From contig CM059584.1 of assembly GCA_030407085.1 (NCBI GenBank), positions 141,164,001 through 141,228,000 of the forward strand: a DNA stretch of 64,000 nucleotides, in the 5' to 3' direction. Source of the DNA: Trichopria drosophilae. Lineage: Eukaryota; Arthropoda; Insecta; Hymenoptera; Diapriidae. Made by a program: the position numbers and the translations under genes. Of the stretch, positions 1 to 13,110 are shown piece after piece (the stretch's first letter is position 1; each line of letters begins with the position of its first letter). The notes beneath the pieces were generated by a model that was not told the DNA's origin, ran no database searches, and worked only from the letters and a program-made list of their open reading frames with translations.

Positions 1-3000
1 ATGTGTTTCACTTATGTCGGCGGTCGACATGCAATAAGATGTAAGTTTTATGCCTACGGAAAACCCGAAGTGTACACGAACACTTCATGCACATAAAACG
101 TACACGACTGGAACCAAAGCCTACATCTCACGACAATAAATTGTCTTTGCATTTCATCAGGGCTTGCATACAAAGCAAGAAACAAAAATTAGCCAGAATA
201 ATAAATCATTTTTAAAAATTCCTTAAAAAATCTCATAAAAAAAATTATGTTTTCTCATTGACTGCGTACGAAGGCAGTAATAATAACTCAATCCTGAATT
301 CGGCGCCAGTCTCATAAAACTGGCACATGCAAATAAACGGGAACACAAAGGGCATTAAAAGATGTTTGAAACCCGACAATTTCTCTTTCATCGCGTAAAA
401 GCGGACCTTTGTGCGTTTCGCAAATCCAAAAATATTCTCTGCATCGACTTGCATCTGCGAAATCTTACACGAGGGGGAACACGTGGGCAACATATGGTTC
501 AAATGTTTTCTGAGACAAGTGACCCGGACCTTGGACACCTTGAACATCCGTTGTTCTAAAAAAAGTCGTGCGAGATGAATCCATCCTTTTGTTTATATTT
601 TCAAGTAAAAAATAGTAAAATACAAAATATAGAATCGTTGAATTTTTGTACAAAATATATAGAAAAAACATTGTTCAGTGCAAATTATACTAAGATATAA
701 CAAGTAATGTAAAATTTTTCTTTAATTGTTCAAGAACACTTAGCAATCTATCTGCAATTTTTAGAAAAATTTCGAGAATTGTTCTAAAGGGGTCCAAAGT
801 TTTCATATAAGTAAATTGGGTCAATCGAAATAAGAAGAGACCTCGAAAAACACTCACAAGTGACTGTCTGTTCTAGATTCCATTACTAGTCGTAAATATA
901 ACAAAAATCATAGTAACTGTAGTCTAAACCACAAAAAGACATCTTCAAGAGCTCTTTGAGACGTCTTAAATACCGTCAGAAAGATTTCTTAAATTAATTT
1001 CTCATAAAACTTATTTGGGGAATTTCTATGTTACATTTCAGACAGCAAACATAAAAAATAGTTCAGAATGAACTCACAATGACCAGTACATGAGGTCGAA
1101 TAATTCACATTCTGAGGTTTTTCTGATAATAAATGTGTCAGCTTAATTTTATTTAGAGCACATTTTGAGATCATTCTGGATTAATTTTTATTATGATGAA
1201 ATTATTATAAACAAATTTCATCACTTGATTAATTCTAAGCAATATAAATTTTAAATTTTAGATTAAAAACTAATTAACGTTTGTGATACTTGTGACCCAT
1301 TTTAGCAGTTCCATTTATATTGTATCTACGTGCACTTTACAATAAAGATAGTATTTAATTGAAACTCATCTCTGAGTCATAAAAGATCATCTGAGTTGTA
1401 AATTGCGGCAGTCTTTTGATAAAAGAAATTATAGTCATTTTTTTAGAGCATTACTAAAATGTTACCAATATTTATTGCAGAAAATAAAAAAGACTTTTAA
1501 ATTATTGAGTCATAAATGAACATTTTGAAAGTTTAATAAGTATTTATAACTTTGTATTTTACCAAATATTTTTTTCCTGGTCACATTTTAAAATTTGCAC
1601 CTTTTAAAATAAGCCAGTATTATTTTCGGACTTTATTTGTAAATAGATGAAAGACGTCAAATGTAAAGCACAATTAATTAATACGCATTGTGTATATTTG
1701 TCTTTAATCCAAATTATTTGATAAATAACGCCATAAAAATGTACCAAAAAAAATAATTTTATAAAAACAATACTAAAAAGTTTAATACATAAATTAGTAC
1801 AAAACTGTTAAAAAAAATCATTGATTAAATTAGAATTTCCAATTATTAAAGTATTAATAAGTTACTTAAGAACATGACTTATTTTACTCTTTATGAAAAG
1901 TGACATTGTTTAATACGACAATGGAAAGTTCACTGTTAATGTGATTACACTCATATAGTCATTTAGAAGAAAGTTTCGATTCAGTCTATAGAAATCAAAC
2001 CTCGTATAAAATTGAGTAATGTTTGCATTAATTAGATTTGCCTTTCACTCTAATTCAGTACAAATTCCATTTCTGGAAGACTAATGCGAATGTTCGTTTA
2101 AGGGAAAGGTTTGCTTAAATTTTAAGTCGCTAATCCATTAGTTAACGATTATATTTACTCCAATGGATTGAAAAAGTCGTATTAGTAATGTTTTGTACTT
2201 TCGATTTAATTTTTTAATTCATCGATAATATTATTATATCTAATTATAGAATTTGAAGGAGTGAAAGTAGCTTTTGATTGCAGATTTTAATATTTCTGTT
2301 ATTTTTCTGGTTTAGAAGTCCTAAGTACGGCCTACAAGTGGTCCAAAAGTCATTTCAAAAAATCCTTGATATTAGATGGTGTAGCCTTAATTTAAGATTT
2401 TTTAACGTAACATCATTTACCCATTATTAAGAGTACAAAGCATTATTACGAATAAAATGTACATTTTATGAACTGCTGAACAATTGAATTTTGTTTAACC
2501 AAAAAATAAATTCTCTAAATTTCTATTATAAAGATATATTATACATTTTCAAGAACTCAAATAAATTCTATGATTTTTTTAAATTCCTTTTAGTTTTTCG
2601 ATTTTCTTTTATTATTTTCTATTCGTACGTACAACATTTTATATTCTACAGTAAAGCGATTTACATTATTATATATATGTAGAGGATCAGTCGTTAATTA
2701 ATTTTTAACAATAGTGGGAATAACTTATTATTGTCTTAAAGGTTGAAGAAATACCTTGTGACACTGTAGTTTTTGCTTTTCTATCAAGTAGTAGAATAAT
2801 GTTGCATTTTACTCTGGAACAATGTCCTAAATATGAATTATGTTTTTTGTTACAGGTGAGTTTCGCTTATATGAAATCCAACGTGGTAAGTTGTCAGCGA
2901 ATAGCAATGAATTAAGCCGTACAGGGGAACAATACCGAGTTACATTTTATGATATTTTGTATGAGTATGTACTTAAAAAATTCCATGAAATTTAAGAAAC

Positions 3001-3060
3001 TGTAAGAAGCATATTTCATGAATATTACGGAAAATTAAAAGATTTGTATGCAAGAAAAAT
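1..3060. other. No gene seen; AT-rich, first 560 bases less so
   Basis: No reading frame here resembles a protein, and no RNA gene was recognised. Bases 1-560 are clearly less AT-rich than what follows and contain little simple sequence, which could mean conserved non-coding DNA or an old exon. The overlapping short open frames at 245-560 on both strands look like by-products of composition. The rest is ordinary AT-rich intergenic or intronic sequence. Confidence 0.5.
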
Positions 3061-3089
3061 TAAGTTAAAAATATTTTCGGTACTATAGT

Positions 3090-3144
3090 CGTAAAATCCG
3101 ATTTTACGGCCTTCGTTTAGTCCGTAAAATGTAATTTCACGGAT
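3090..3144. repeat. Pair of short hairpins with CGTAAAAT/ATTTTACG arms
   Basis: Bases 3090-3108 read CGTAAAAT, three bases, then ATTTTACG, a perfect 8-bp inverted repeat. A second, imperfect version (CCGTAAAAT with AATTTCACGG) follows at 3121-3144. The same core with longer arms occurs twice at 9208-9383, so this is a small dispersed hairpin family. No function is known to me. Confidence 0.5.
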
Positions 3145-3769
3145 CACTTAAAACATGAATCCGCGCTGTCAAAAACATAACCTATACGGACTAAATGCAG
3201 TTCGCGAAATCGAATTTTTAAAACTTTGAGTACCGAAAAATAATATTCTACACACGGCGGTTAGATTTTGCGGTCTTGTATCGAAAAATACTATATTTTC
3301 ATGACAAGTTCCTAATTTTAAACAACACTTATGAAATATGTTTCCTATACGTTTACTTGAATTTGTTCCTACTTATACTTTTGTTTAAATTGGCATTACC
3401 GTATGACAGGTTGATCTAGGTTATATGCAAAAACCACAAAAAATACTTACTAGTTTTTATACACGATTATCATAAAATTCATCAAGTAACTATTGACCCA
3501 AATAACATAATGACATCTTTAAGAGCTCTTTCAGAAGACACAAATATTGACAGAAAGACCTTTTAAATGGAATTCAGAAGACCATATTCTAAGAGCTCCA
3601 AATGTATTCACAAATATGAAGTCTCAGAAAAGAGCTCTTATTTAAGAACTACTTAGAATTATAACTTTATTTCCAGATATACGATAGTTAATAATAAAAT
3701 AATTAATTAATCTTAATTATTACTTATCTCGATTTGAACTGTAATTATTAAGAACACTTTTTTCTTTAA

Positions 3770-5055
3770 CCCATTAACGCCTGAAATGACAATTTTTATG
3801 CTTCATTTTCAATCAAGTATTTCGTATCAAAATCAAAGTTGAAAACAATTGAGAGGTGCGTATCCTACTGTTTTCGAGGTCGCTCTTCAAGATTCCGAGG
3901 TCAAAATTGAGTTTCAGCCATCAGAAATTCCAATATGGCGCCGAATATGAAAAAAATTTCCAAAAAATTGGGAATTTTTTATACTTATCAATTTTTTTCG
4001 AGCTATTAGAATATTGGGATTCTATTGAAACTCTGAACAAAGGTGAACAAAATACTTCAATTTTAAGGAAAAATTTTACTTTTATACCCTACATCATTCT
4101 AACGACCTCAAAATGGCGTCAACAATGAAAATGTCTTTGAGAAATTTCTGGACGCTCTAACTCAAAAACTACGAACTTTAAAAAAAAATGCCCAGAATGA
4201 AAAGTTCTTAAAATTCATCAAGCGATATAGTAGAATTTTTTCAAAATGTTTTTATGACATTTTGAGACATTTTTTTCAAAATTGTAATTTATTTACAAAA
4301 AATTCTGAAAAAAATTTAGCGTATTCTCTGATGAATTGTAAGAGTTATTTGTTCTTTGCAATTTTTTCGAAAAGTTGATAGTTTTCGAGGAAATGAATTT
4401 CAAATATTATAGTTTAGGATTTTTCCCCCCAAAAACTATTAACTTTTGGAAAAAATTGCAAAGAACAAAAAACTCGTAGAATTCATAAGTGAATACACCA
4501 AATTTGTTTCAGAATTTTTCATAAATAAATTATGATTTTGAAAAAAATTTGGAAAAAAATGTCTCAAAATGTCATCACAAAAATCTGAAAAAATTCCACT
4601 ATATTTCTCGATTAATTCTAAGAACTTTTCATTCTTAGCATTTTTTTATAACAGCATATAGTTTTTGAGTTAGAAGGTTCAGAAATTTTTCAAAGAAATT
4701 TTCATTGTTGACGCCATTTTGAGGTCGTTACAATGATGTGGGGTTTAAAAGTAAAATTTTTCTTTAAAATTGAAGTATTTTGTTCACCTTTGTTCAGAGT
4801 TTCAATCCCAATATTCTAATAGCTCGAAAAAAATTGATAGGAATAAATAATTCCCAATTTTTTTGGAATTTTTTTAAAATTCGGCGCCATATTGGAATTC
4901 CTGATGGCTGAAACTCAATTTCGACCTCGGAATCTTGAAGACCGACCTCGAAAACAATAGGACATGTACCTTTCAATTGTTTTCAACTTCGATTTTGATA
5001 TGAAATACTTGATTGATAATGAAGTATAAAAAATGCCATTTCAGGCGTTAATGGG
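3770..5055. mobile_element. Palindromic TTAA-flanked transposon, piggyBac-like ends (copy A)
   Basis: A 1,286-bp element that is an inverted repeat along almost its full length, centred near 4412. It begins CCCATTAACGCC, ends with the complement GGCGTTAATGGG, and is flanked by TTAA at 3766-3769 and 5056-5059. TTAA duplications with CCC...GGG ends are the signature of piggyBac-family insertion (family knowledge). No transposase is encoded, so this is a non-autonomous foldback derivative. Subterminal sequence near 'TTTTCGAGGTCGCTCTT' is shared with the copies at 10327 and 48626 and with the fragment at 60060. The short open frames inside it are artefacts of the repeat. Confidence 0.85.
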
Positions 5056-5059
5056 TTAA

Positions 5060-6419
5060 CTAATAACGCCACCTAGTGACATAAGAAAAAACGCAGATCT
5101 CAACACTGCGTATTGCGTCGCAAATAAAAAATGAAAAAAAATAACCTCAAACATTAAAAAGCTTTGAAATTAAGATTTTAAGAATTTATAACTGAGACTT
5201 CTTTAAGAATTCATTTTAAAAGTTGCCAGAACTAAGACCTCTTTGATGGGTCTTTTTGGAGATATCTCATGGAAATACTTCTGTAATACCACTTCGAGTG
5301 TTATATACTATTTGGGGCCTTATTAATAATAGTAATGCAGATTTTGCTAAACATTTTTAATCGCATTCAGAACTATTAGAACGCAGAATTTACATATGCG
5401 TTGGCGGATAGGCAAAAGCCGCTATATTGATTAAGTGATTTTTCAATACATAAAATGAGGAAAGTGTAGCGCACACCCAGTATTTGAATATGTCATACAT
5501 TTCAATAAATCGTACGTTATTGATGCTGTAAAAAGTCGCGTTATTCGAATTTTTTAAAACGAATACAATATATATGAAAAGTGTGAGTTCGGTCGTGAAA
5601 AATGTGCGTAATCGTGACACGTCGTATCTAGAGTTTTCGTAGCAGATTTACAACATGTCGTTTTAAGTCTCTGTACCTGTTTTCTCGTTCACGAGTATTG
5701 CCAATATGTTTGTCTTTTTATGAATTTGTGGTCCTTGGTTGCAGCTGCCCTGTTGTTTGCTTAGAACATTTCAAACGCGTACCGCATAATTTTACATTGC
5801 TTACAGTAATGCCAGCATTGAAAGTATAATGTATTACAAAGGAGAAGCGGTTTCATATTTTTTGATAAAAAAGTTACTAAAATATTTCAATGTATGGACG
5901 AATAAAGTATACAAATTAACCATAACGGTAAAATGCGTAAGAAACGATAAATTTTAGAAGAAAGATTGTTTATAATAAGTTGTTAATGGCTTCTAATATA
6001 TTTTACGTTCCAAATATGAAAATAGTCAAATAGTACGTACTGACATTTTAAAATTAAAATAATGCAACCAATATTGACAACGTTAATACAGTGAATTAGT
6101 GTAAATTACAGCCATGTCCGCCACTTTACCGGTTTTTATATTTGTAATTGTGTTTAATATATTGTATGTTCAACAACAATAAAATATATAAAATAAATAA
6201 ATATTTATTGAGGACGTGTTGACTTTTTTAAAACTATGTTTCAAAAGTCATTTTTGCACACATTTGAATTCCGTAGCAAATAGTTAACAATTATCCTAAC
6301 CGATTCAAAATTCAAATTGGCAGCCACAATGTGAAACTGTCTTCGTAAATATTGTATACTATTGAAGTAAATATTTAGTCTCAAATTACAAATTCGTCAT
6401 TTCAAAATTAATTTTCTGA
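5060..6419. other. No gene seen
   Basis: AT-rich sequence without a credible reading frame, RNA gene or transposon end. The 76-codon minus frame at 5390-5620 has no recognisable motif. Confidence 0.45.
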
Positions 6420-7745
6420 ATGCAAAGTGGTGGACTGCTGTTTAAAAATCGTAAAATTATTAGAATTCTTAAAAAGTTTGGATACAGATTTTTGACAAAT
6501 CATTGTTTTTGACACGGTTTAAAAAATGACGTTATTTATTTATGCAGCCATTTTGAAAAATGGTTGTATTGAACTAAAAATGGATGTCAGATTTATAAAG
6601 AGTATTTTACGTTTTTTTCGTCTGGTTAAATCGCCATTTTCGATTTGTATTGCCCAAATGTATAAAATAATAGGTTAAATGTAATTTGTTTATAATTTCA
6701 TCTATGCCATTTTTTAATTAGAATTTAAGATTTAATCTTTGAATTTACTCTGAAAAGTTAACCTAATTTTTCTGCCGTTTGTTTTTTTTTGCATTGTAAA
6801 TATTGGACCTATAAATTGTATCCTTCCTTAGATTCTTTTTCAATTCAGTAACAAAAACAAAATAAGTAATGAAATTTAATTCCGTCCACCATTTTACATT
6901 CCAATGTGATTTAAAATCGACCTTTTAGACTAACAAGAATTTCAATTTTACTCGCCATTGTTAATTTCAGGGCATGGAATCTTGCAACAAGAAATTTTTA
7001 CGTTAGATCAATCATTTCATTTTAAAAATGGAATACCAAATTTAATTATTTCAGATTAAGAATTTAATTTGTTGTGTTCACTAGAATTTTCTAACGATAC
7101 AATTTGATAATAAATTATTTGTGCAGAAACTTAGTCAAGTTGAATGATCGAATATTTTCCAATGGTATTACTGCCATTTTGAATTTCTATTTTGGTATAT
7201 CTACTGTTTTTTAAGTTAAATTGACAAACATACATTTTCAAATGAACAGTTTTTCTAAAAAATTTGTATACTAACATTTTTGGAATCGTTGATTACAAAC
7301 TTGAAGTCGGTTTTAAAAAATTCAAAATGGCAGATTGAATGTGGCGAACAAATTTTTGAAAATTTCTCAGATTGGTGTGATACTTGTTAGACAATGGTTT
7401 TTGGCGTAGCTAATTTCGATTTCTATGTTAGTTTTTTTAAATTAAAAAGTCGGATTCAATGCGACTGACAAAAATTTAACAAATGGCGGTATTGGAACAA
7501 AATTTGTTACTTGGGGATTTTCGAATTCGCTGATTCCGAATCAGACGTTAGTTTTGCTATATTAAAAATGGCGAATGGGCTCAATATGAATTGGGCATCA
7601 TTGACATGGAATACATAAGTAGCAACCTTGACAACCTAAGAGTAATCAATTTTGTTTAAATGGAGATATTTTTAACATTTTTTGTCCAACATATTGGAGC
7701 CACCATTTTGAATTTGATAAAATTAACGTCGAATTTGTAATCAGC
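6420..7745. repeat. Degenerate series of 'GCCATTTTGAATTT' repeats
   Basis: Diverged copies of a module recur roughly every 100-200 bases. Its core reads CCATTTTGAATTT on one strand or TTCAAAATGGC on the other, often with 'GTCGCTGATT...GAATC.GA.GT.AG' beside it. Examples lie near 6541, 6631, 6951, 7168, 7320, 7481, 7561 and 7698. The same module sits inside the elements at 14067-14870 and 62731-63629, so this is probably decayed transposon sequence. No coding capacity. Confidence 0.5.
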
Positions 7746-8229
7746 GTTTCCACAAACTCTCATAACTAGATCTATAGTAAAATCAAGTTTGCACAAAAAT
7801 TAATATATGCTACAAAATTATTTTTTTTCTTCTTTTTAATAACAATTATATTAATACCATTAAACGAGAAAATTATTTTTTTTATTATTATTTAGGTTCT
7901 ATATAAGACATAGAAAAATATTTCGCCCTGTATCTTTTATATTCTACGATGTTGTTTAAATTAATGTAATATAACTAAATGCAGATCGTTAAATTAAAAA
8001 AAAAAGTTATTTCTATTTACAAAAACGGCAAAGGAAGAGTAAAACATTAAAGTATTATTTTTCAAGACCACCCATTGGTCGCAATTATAATTATGCAAAT
8101 TGCACATACATTTTTTTCAGTCTAACAGCCCCTCTTCGTTTTTTGAATAGTATCTGAAAATATTTTCAATACAATTTAGCAAAATCATCGTGTCAAGAAC
8201 GTCCGCGTTAATAGGTCGTGATACAAGTA

Positions 8230-8720
8230 TAGAAAATTAAAAAAAATAAACCCTACGCAATTTTTAACATTTTCGACTCTTCCCATGACGAATACAAAGT
8301 ATCGTCTCGTGCTCGTAATTTCGTAGGGCCAATTGCGTTTCCGGTAATAGAAAAAAATAAGTTTGGCACGACTTAACGACCGATTTCCTATTGAAAAATC
8401 TGCGGGGCGCACACGTCCCAAGGATGCATGCGTGTTAATTGCTCGTCGAACGGAAACGACGTTTAATTGAAGCAAATTCCGGGCCCCATTTCGTTTAATT
8501 GTGTATAGTTTACTCGGCCGGACAGATTCTGCGCTTAATTGCATTATAGAGCTGATGTGCACATTTTTCGCCCGCTCTGGGTTTCACGCGATGCGCTTGC
8601 GTGTTATGTACTCATTCGAGCGACAACGTCGATTCTCATTTCGCCAAGTGGGTAATTAGTTCGGCTTACCCAGAGATTCAGATTAGGGAAGCCGACTAAG
8701 GAACATCCAGCAATGGATTC
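8230..8720. promoter_or_regulatory. Candidate conserved non-coding element with four TTAATTG sites
   Basis: A distinctly less AT-rich, complex stretch in otherwise AT-rich DNA. TTAATTG, a homeodomain-type core, occurs at 8435-8441, 8463-8469, 8495-8501 and 8535-8541, and GTAATTAG follows near 8652. The clustering in balanced-composition sequence resembles a developmental enhancer, but this is inference. The 125-codon minus frame at 8185-8562 has no recognisable domain and is probably not a gene. Confidence 0.35.
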
Positions 8721-9207
8721 ATTCGGCGTAAGATTCAATGAAAAAATGCACTTTTTGGTACAAGGGTTCAAACGATGTTTTCAACATCAACTGTGGAGTC
8801 GTTGGACACCCAAGTAGCAAGTATGACCATCGTGACCAAGATTGTCTTGATAAAATAAAATTGTACTAATTTACGACCTAAAAATGTTCAAAAACGGTAG
8901 TCTTTGTCCTAAATGTGCGTTGTCAAAATTAAGTCTTCCCTTTTCCCCCACCAGATCGTGTCGCTGCGCTTCAAGAGATTCTCTAGCGATGTTCGGCAAG
9001 GATCGGCGAACCTCGGTTGGATATCCGGTTGCGACGATACGAAAATACGGAAGTGGGGGTAGTGACTCATAACTTAGGTTAATCTTCCGCCATTTTGAAA
9101 GAATGGATCGTATTTTTTAGGGTTGGGACTGCTGAAGTCAAATAGTCTCTTTCGGCCTACAAATGTACTATTTCAGTTATTCTCAAATGTTAACTTTTCA
9201 TCCGAAC

Positions 9208-9383
9208 GGGCGTAAAATCCTATTTTACGCCCACGAAAATTACATGGTTCAGATAGGAATTCCTCACCGACCAGCCCACAAATCGGAGAAATAAAAACGA
9301 ATTTTATACCCGCTAGGACGAAAAATAAGACGGTAGTCCCTCTGGCTTGATCGTCTGCGGGCGTAAAATGTTATTTTACGCCC
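9208..9383. repeat. Two identical-armed hairpins 151 bp apart
   Basis: At 9208-9232 and 9359-9383 the sequence reads GGGCGTAAAAT, a three-base loop, then ATTTTACGCCC: perfect 11-bp arms both times, with different loops (CCT and GTT). They may be the two ends of a small 176-bp element or a duplicated regulatory hairpin. A shorter relative is at 3090. Confidence 0.55.
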
Positions 9384-10322
9384 TTAATAAGAAAAGTACT
9401 ATTGGGATGAAAGAAACTAAATATGAAAACAATTTTTTGAAAAAATGTCATACTAATAGTTCTTCTTAAAATAGAAATTTGTTCGTTTGTAAGAATGACG
9501 TTTTACACTACTAAATTTATTTGTTTAATGACAATAAATTGTTGAAAAATCACTATTGCATAAATCCAGCTTTCAAAATCAGCTATCATAAATCCTAAAA
9601 AGGAAGGTTTGAAGAGTCATTTAAAAAACAGTGTGTAAAATCGCATATTAATATATGCATGACACGGGATAGGATTTATAAACGCGTTTGTTTGCTCGGC
9701 TACGAAGAGCAGTGGCTAGGTCACGGTCAGGGCGATGCCCTCTCCACTTCTAAGAGAAACTTTTCCTCGTCGACGGTCTCTACTGCTCATCCTCTACACC
9801 CCCTCATCCTTTACCCCCTCTGTCAACCACCAAAGTACCTCTTCCCGAAGAACCTTCTCCTGGTATCTTAACAAAACGCGAGGGAATCTCCGTGGACCAG
9901 CCTTAACGTGGAGGAAATCTTCATTTTATCCGCATCCGACTTACACGGGTGATGATTTTTTTAAACGGTCGGATTTATTCACTTAATCGCGGACATTAAT
10001 CTGATTTCAGAAATGAAAAATCGGAAGATGGCGAGGGACATTCAGTGAGGAGCTGGAATGTTGAGGTTTATGAGAGATTTGCAAGGAAATGAACAAATTT
10101 ATGTAAAATATGGCAAAAATAACCTTTACGCGGTTTGACTTTTGAAAAACTGATTCAATAATTTTTAATCTATGATTTTTGTCGTAAATTCCTACTTCAT
10201 CGACGGATCACTTTACACAGCTCTTCGGTAATTGAATTATTAATGATTGAAACTGATAAAGAGTATAATACTAATCCAGATTTCGAAAAAATAAATAAAC
10301 ATTTCTCTCATAGAACAATTGT
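9384..10322. other. No gene seen; less AT-rich island at 9655-9990
   Basis: The interval 9655-9990 is C-rich and of mixed composition, and two overlapping + frames of 70 and 83 codons cross it. Neither shows a recognisable domain, splice context or family resemblance. It is left as unexplained, possibly conserved, sequence. Confidence 0.4.
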
Positions 10323-10326
10323 TTAA

Positions 10327-11647
10327 TCCATTAACGTCAAGTAGGACACACTTTTTTCGCTTCAATTTTAATAAAGAATTTCATATGAAAATCCAAGTTG
10401 AAATAAATTGAAAGGTACATGTCTTACTATTTTCGAGGTCGCTCTTTTCAATGCTGTTGTCAAAATTGAGCTATCTTAATTAGAATATAAAATATGTCGA
10501 TTTAAATGTAAAAATAACCCGAAAAATCGAGTGTTCTTTTTTATAAAACATTTTTTTTCTCGTCGAAAGAATATTTGTCGTCAGAAAATTTCTTCATTAA
10601 ACGTGGACCCAATAGTTACAGTATCAAGATACATGTTTAAAATATTTAAAAACTAACATGGTGATCACAAAATGGCGACTCCAATGACAACTTTCTAATT
10701 AAAACTTAACAATAGTTTTTCTTGAAAACTATAGACTTCAGAAAAGATTTTCTAAGAATAAATACGTTTTAGAATCAGTCAAAAAATACTCTCAAATTTT
10801 TCCAGAATATATTGTTTAAATTTTTTATTTTTCGAAAATTCGAAAAATCGAAATTTTTAAAAAAGTCGTCCAAAAAAACTGAACAAATTTGAGAGTATTC
10901 TTTGACCAATTCGAAGACATTTTTGTTCTAAGGAAATTTTTTCTAAAGTCTACAGTTTTCAAGATAATAAATTACTAGTCTTGAAATCTAGAAAAGTTTA
11001 ATAATTTTTTTGCTTGAAAATTGTACACTTTAGAAAAAATTTCTTTAGAACAAAAATGTCTTCGAATTGGTCAAAGAATACTCTCAAATTTTTTCAGATT
11101 TTTTGGACGACTTTTTTAAAAATTTCGATTTTTCGAATTTTCGAAAAATAAAAAATGTTAACAATACATTCTGAAAAAATTTGAGGGGATTTTTAGACTC
11201 ATTCTAAAACGTATTTATTCTTAGAAAATGTTTTCTGAAGTCTATAGTTTTCAAGAAAAACTATTGTTAAGTTTTAATTAGAAATTTGTCATTGGAGTCG
11301 CCATTTTGTGGTCACCATGTTAGTTTTTAAATATTAAACAAATTTATCTTAATACAATAACTATTGGGTCCACGTTTAATGAAGAAATTTTCTGACGACA
11401 AATATTCTTTCGATGAGAAAAAAAATGTTTTATAAAAAAGGACACTCGATTTTTCGCGTTATTTTGACATTTAAATCGCCATATTTTATTTTCTAATTAA
11501 GATAGCTCAATTTTGACAACAGCACTGAAAAGAGCGACCTCGAAAATAGTAAGACATGTACCTTTCAATTTATTTGAAGTTGGATTTTCATATGAAATTT
11601 TTGATTGAAATTTAAGTGAGAAAAGTGTCCTTCTTGACGTTAATGGG
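10327..11647. mobile_element. Palindromic TTAA-flanked transposon (copy B)
   Basis: A 1,321-bp near-complete inverted repeat centred near 10987. It starts TCCATTAACGTC, ends GACGTTAATGGG, and is flanked by TTAA at 10323-10326 and 11648-11651. Within each arm a module containing 'CTATAGACTTCAGAAAAG' and 'CTCAAATTTTT' is repeated. Related modules occur in the palindromes at 48626-49947 and 60906-62010, so the three belong together. No transposase frame; piggyBac-like by target site and ends, mobilised in trans if at all. Confidence 0.85.
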
Positions 11648-11814
11648 TTAAGTTCATTGTTCAAATAATTGAACTGACACAGAAATCACAGGTAAAAAAT
11701 GTTGGAATCTTTGAGTCCATCAGGAATCCAAAGGCAGTCCATTTGTCATTGGCGATTATTCTTGACGTGCGATCTTAATATTACGAAATAATACATAGTA
11801 GCCAACTAACGTCT

Positions 11815-12135
11815 GATAATACGGACGTGAGCAGGTTTGAGTTGGAGATTTTTAACTTCCGTCGTGTTATCGACGACCTGGATCGTCTTCGTAGCAGGCT
11901 GCAAACACTATCGAAATCGGATAGTAGCACAATCGGTGCACCGTAAATCAGAAATGCATCGGTTAACGTGTATCTATATAGACGGGTAATCGCTCGATCG
12001 CCGTTTGCGATATCGATTTATGTAGGCTCGATCGCAATTGATAATTCTCGATCGACGTCGACGATCCAGAAGAAAAGATTCTCCACGCATTAAAGTCCAC
12101 CGGTTCCTGCCCCGCCCGCAATCAAGATACCATGA
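11815..12135. promoter_or_regulatory. Candidate conserved non-coding element with CTCGATCG repeats
   Basis: A balanced-composition island. CTCGATCG occurs at 11993-12000, 12027-12034 and 12047-12054, with ATCGAT between them and CGACGTCGACG after. No open frame crosses it. Repeated short motifs in non-repetitive sequence suggest a regulatory element; this is inference from composition and motif density only. Confidence 0.3.
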
Positions 12136-12306
12136 TTCTTTATGGTCAACTCAGTCGCCTTTCATCTGTTAAATTATTGATATTACGGCTTTTTGCATTT
12201 ATACGCATTCATTTTTTAATATAAAACATTTTGCGTTATTTTGTAAAAGTCTGATATTGTAGTACCTGCGTAACGCCTACTCGTTTCTCGTCGTTACCGA
12301 CGTCTC

Positions 12307-12314
12307 TGACGTCA
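12307..12314. promoter_or_regulatory. Palindromic CRE/ATF-type site TGACGTCA
   Basis: A perfect TGACGTCA octamer, the known cAMP-response-element consensus bound by CREB/ATF bZIP proteins, in a short CpG-containing patch (12270-12330). Occupancy is not shown by sequence. Confidence 0.3.
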
Positions 12315-12479
12315 CAGTCGCCGAACAAAATAAGTAGTTTAGGTCATTGACAAATACGTAAATCGAGAGGAAATACTAGATCAATTTTTTTTTGTTTTTG
12401 CCAGTCGGTTGAAATTATACTCTGAAAACTGGGAGGAAGCGGAAATATTTTGATGGCTAAGAATAATGGATAAAAACAA

Positions 12480-13110
12480 TGTTATCGTCAAATTGTAGCC
12501 ATTTTGAATTTTAAATCAACATGAATTTCGATCGACTTTTACGTCATTTTTAGTTTTTTGATACTAATTTTTAATTTAGAATCAGCGTCCTTAAAATTCC
12601 AAGAATACCAAGCTCTAAATGATCTATTTTAATAAATTTTTCGACCATATTGGATCCACCATTTTGAATTTTCGAAAACTAACTTTTATGATGCTACAGA
12701 CACCTAAATTACGAAAGTTTCATTCGGGTCAAGCAATTTAATGCGAGCTAGTAAGATTTTAAAAAGAAAATGGATTTCAGTCGCCATTTTTCAGCCGACA
12801 TTTTGACATTCTGCAATAGTATTATTCTCTACCTTAATTTTTTTTAACAAGCGTAATTCTGATTTATTAAGGTAGAAAAATCTTCGTGTTCAGGATAAGT
12901 TTGTAAAGATTCAAAATGGTAGCTCCAATATGGCTGTCAAAATATGTAAAAATCGTTTCATTTTGTTTAAACTTGGTAAATTATTATTTCTGGTTGCATA
13001 TTATGAATCCAATCTAAGATTTTCAAAATTTAAAAAGGTGAATTCAAGATACGCGACCGATAATAATTTTTTTTTTTGCAAAAAATGTTAGATTTCATTC
13101 GCCATTTTGG
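12480..13110. repeat. Second series of degenerate 'GCCATTTTGAATTT' repeats
   Basis: The same decayed module as at 6420-7745: CCATTTTGAATTTT-like cores near 12494 and 12654, then GCCATTTTTC near 12781, TTCAAAATGG near 12911 and GCCATTTTGG near 13101. Probably a remnant of the transposon family whose better copies are at 14067 and 62731. Not coding. Confidence 0.5.

Noticed and set aside
4794..4976. Frames at 3856-4128 (+) and 4794-4976 (-) as related small genes
   Set aside because: They are the same sequence on the two arms of palindromic copy A, not independent genes.
8185..8562. 125-codon minus-strand frame as a gene
   Set aside because: No domain, no splice context, poor amino-acid pattern; the region looks more like non-coding conserved DNA with homeodomain-type motifs.
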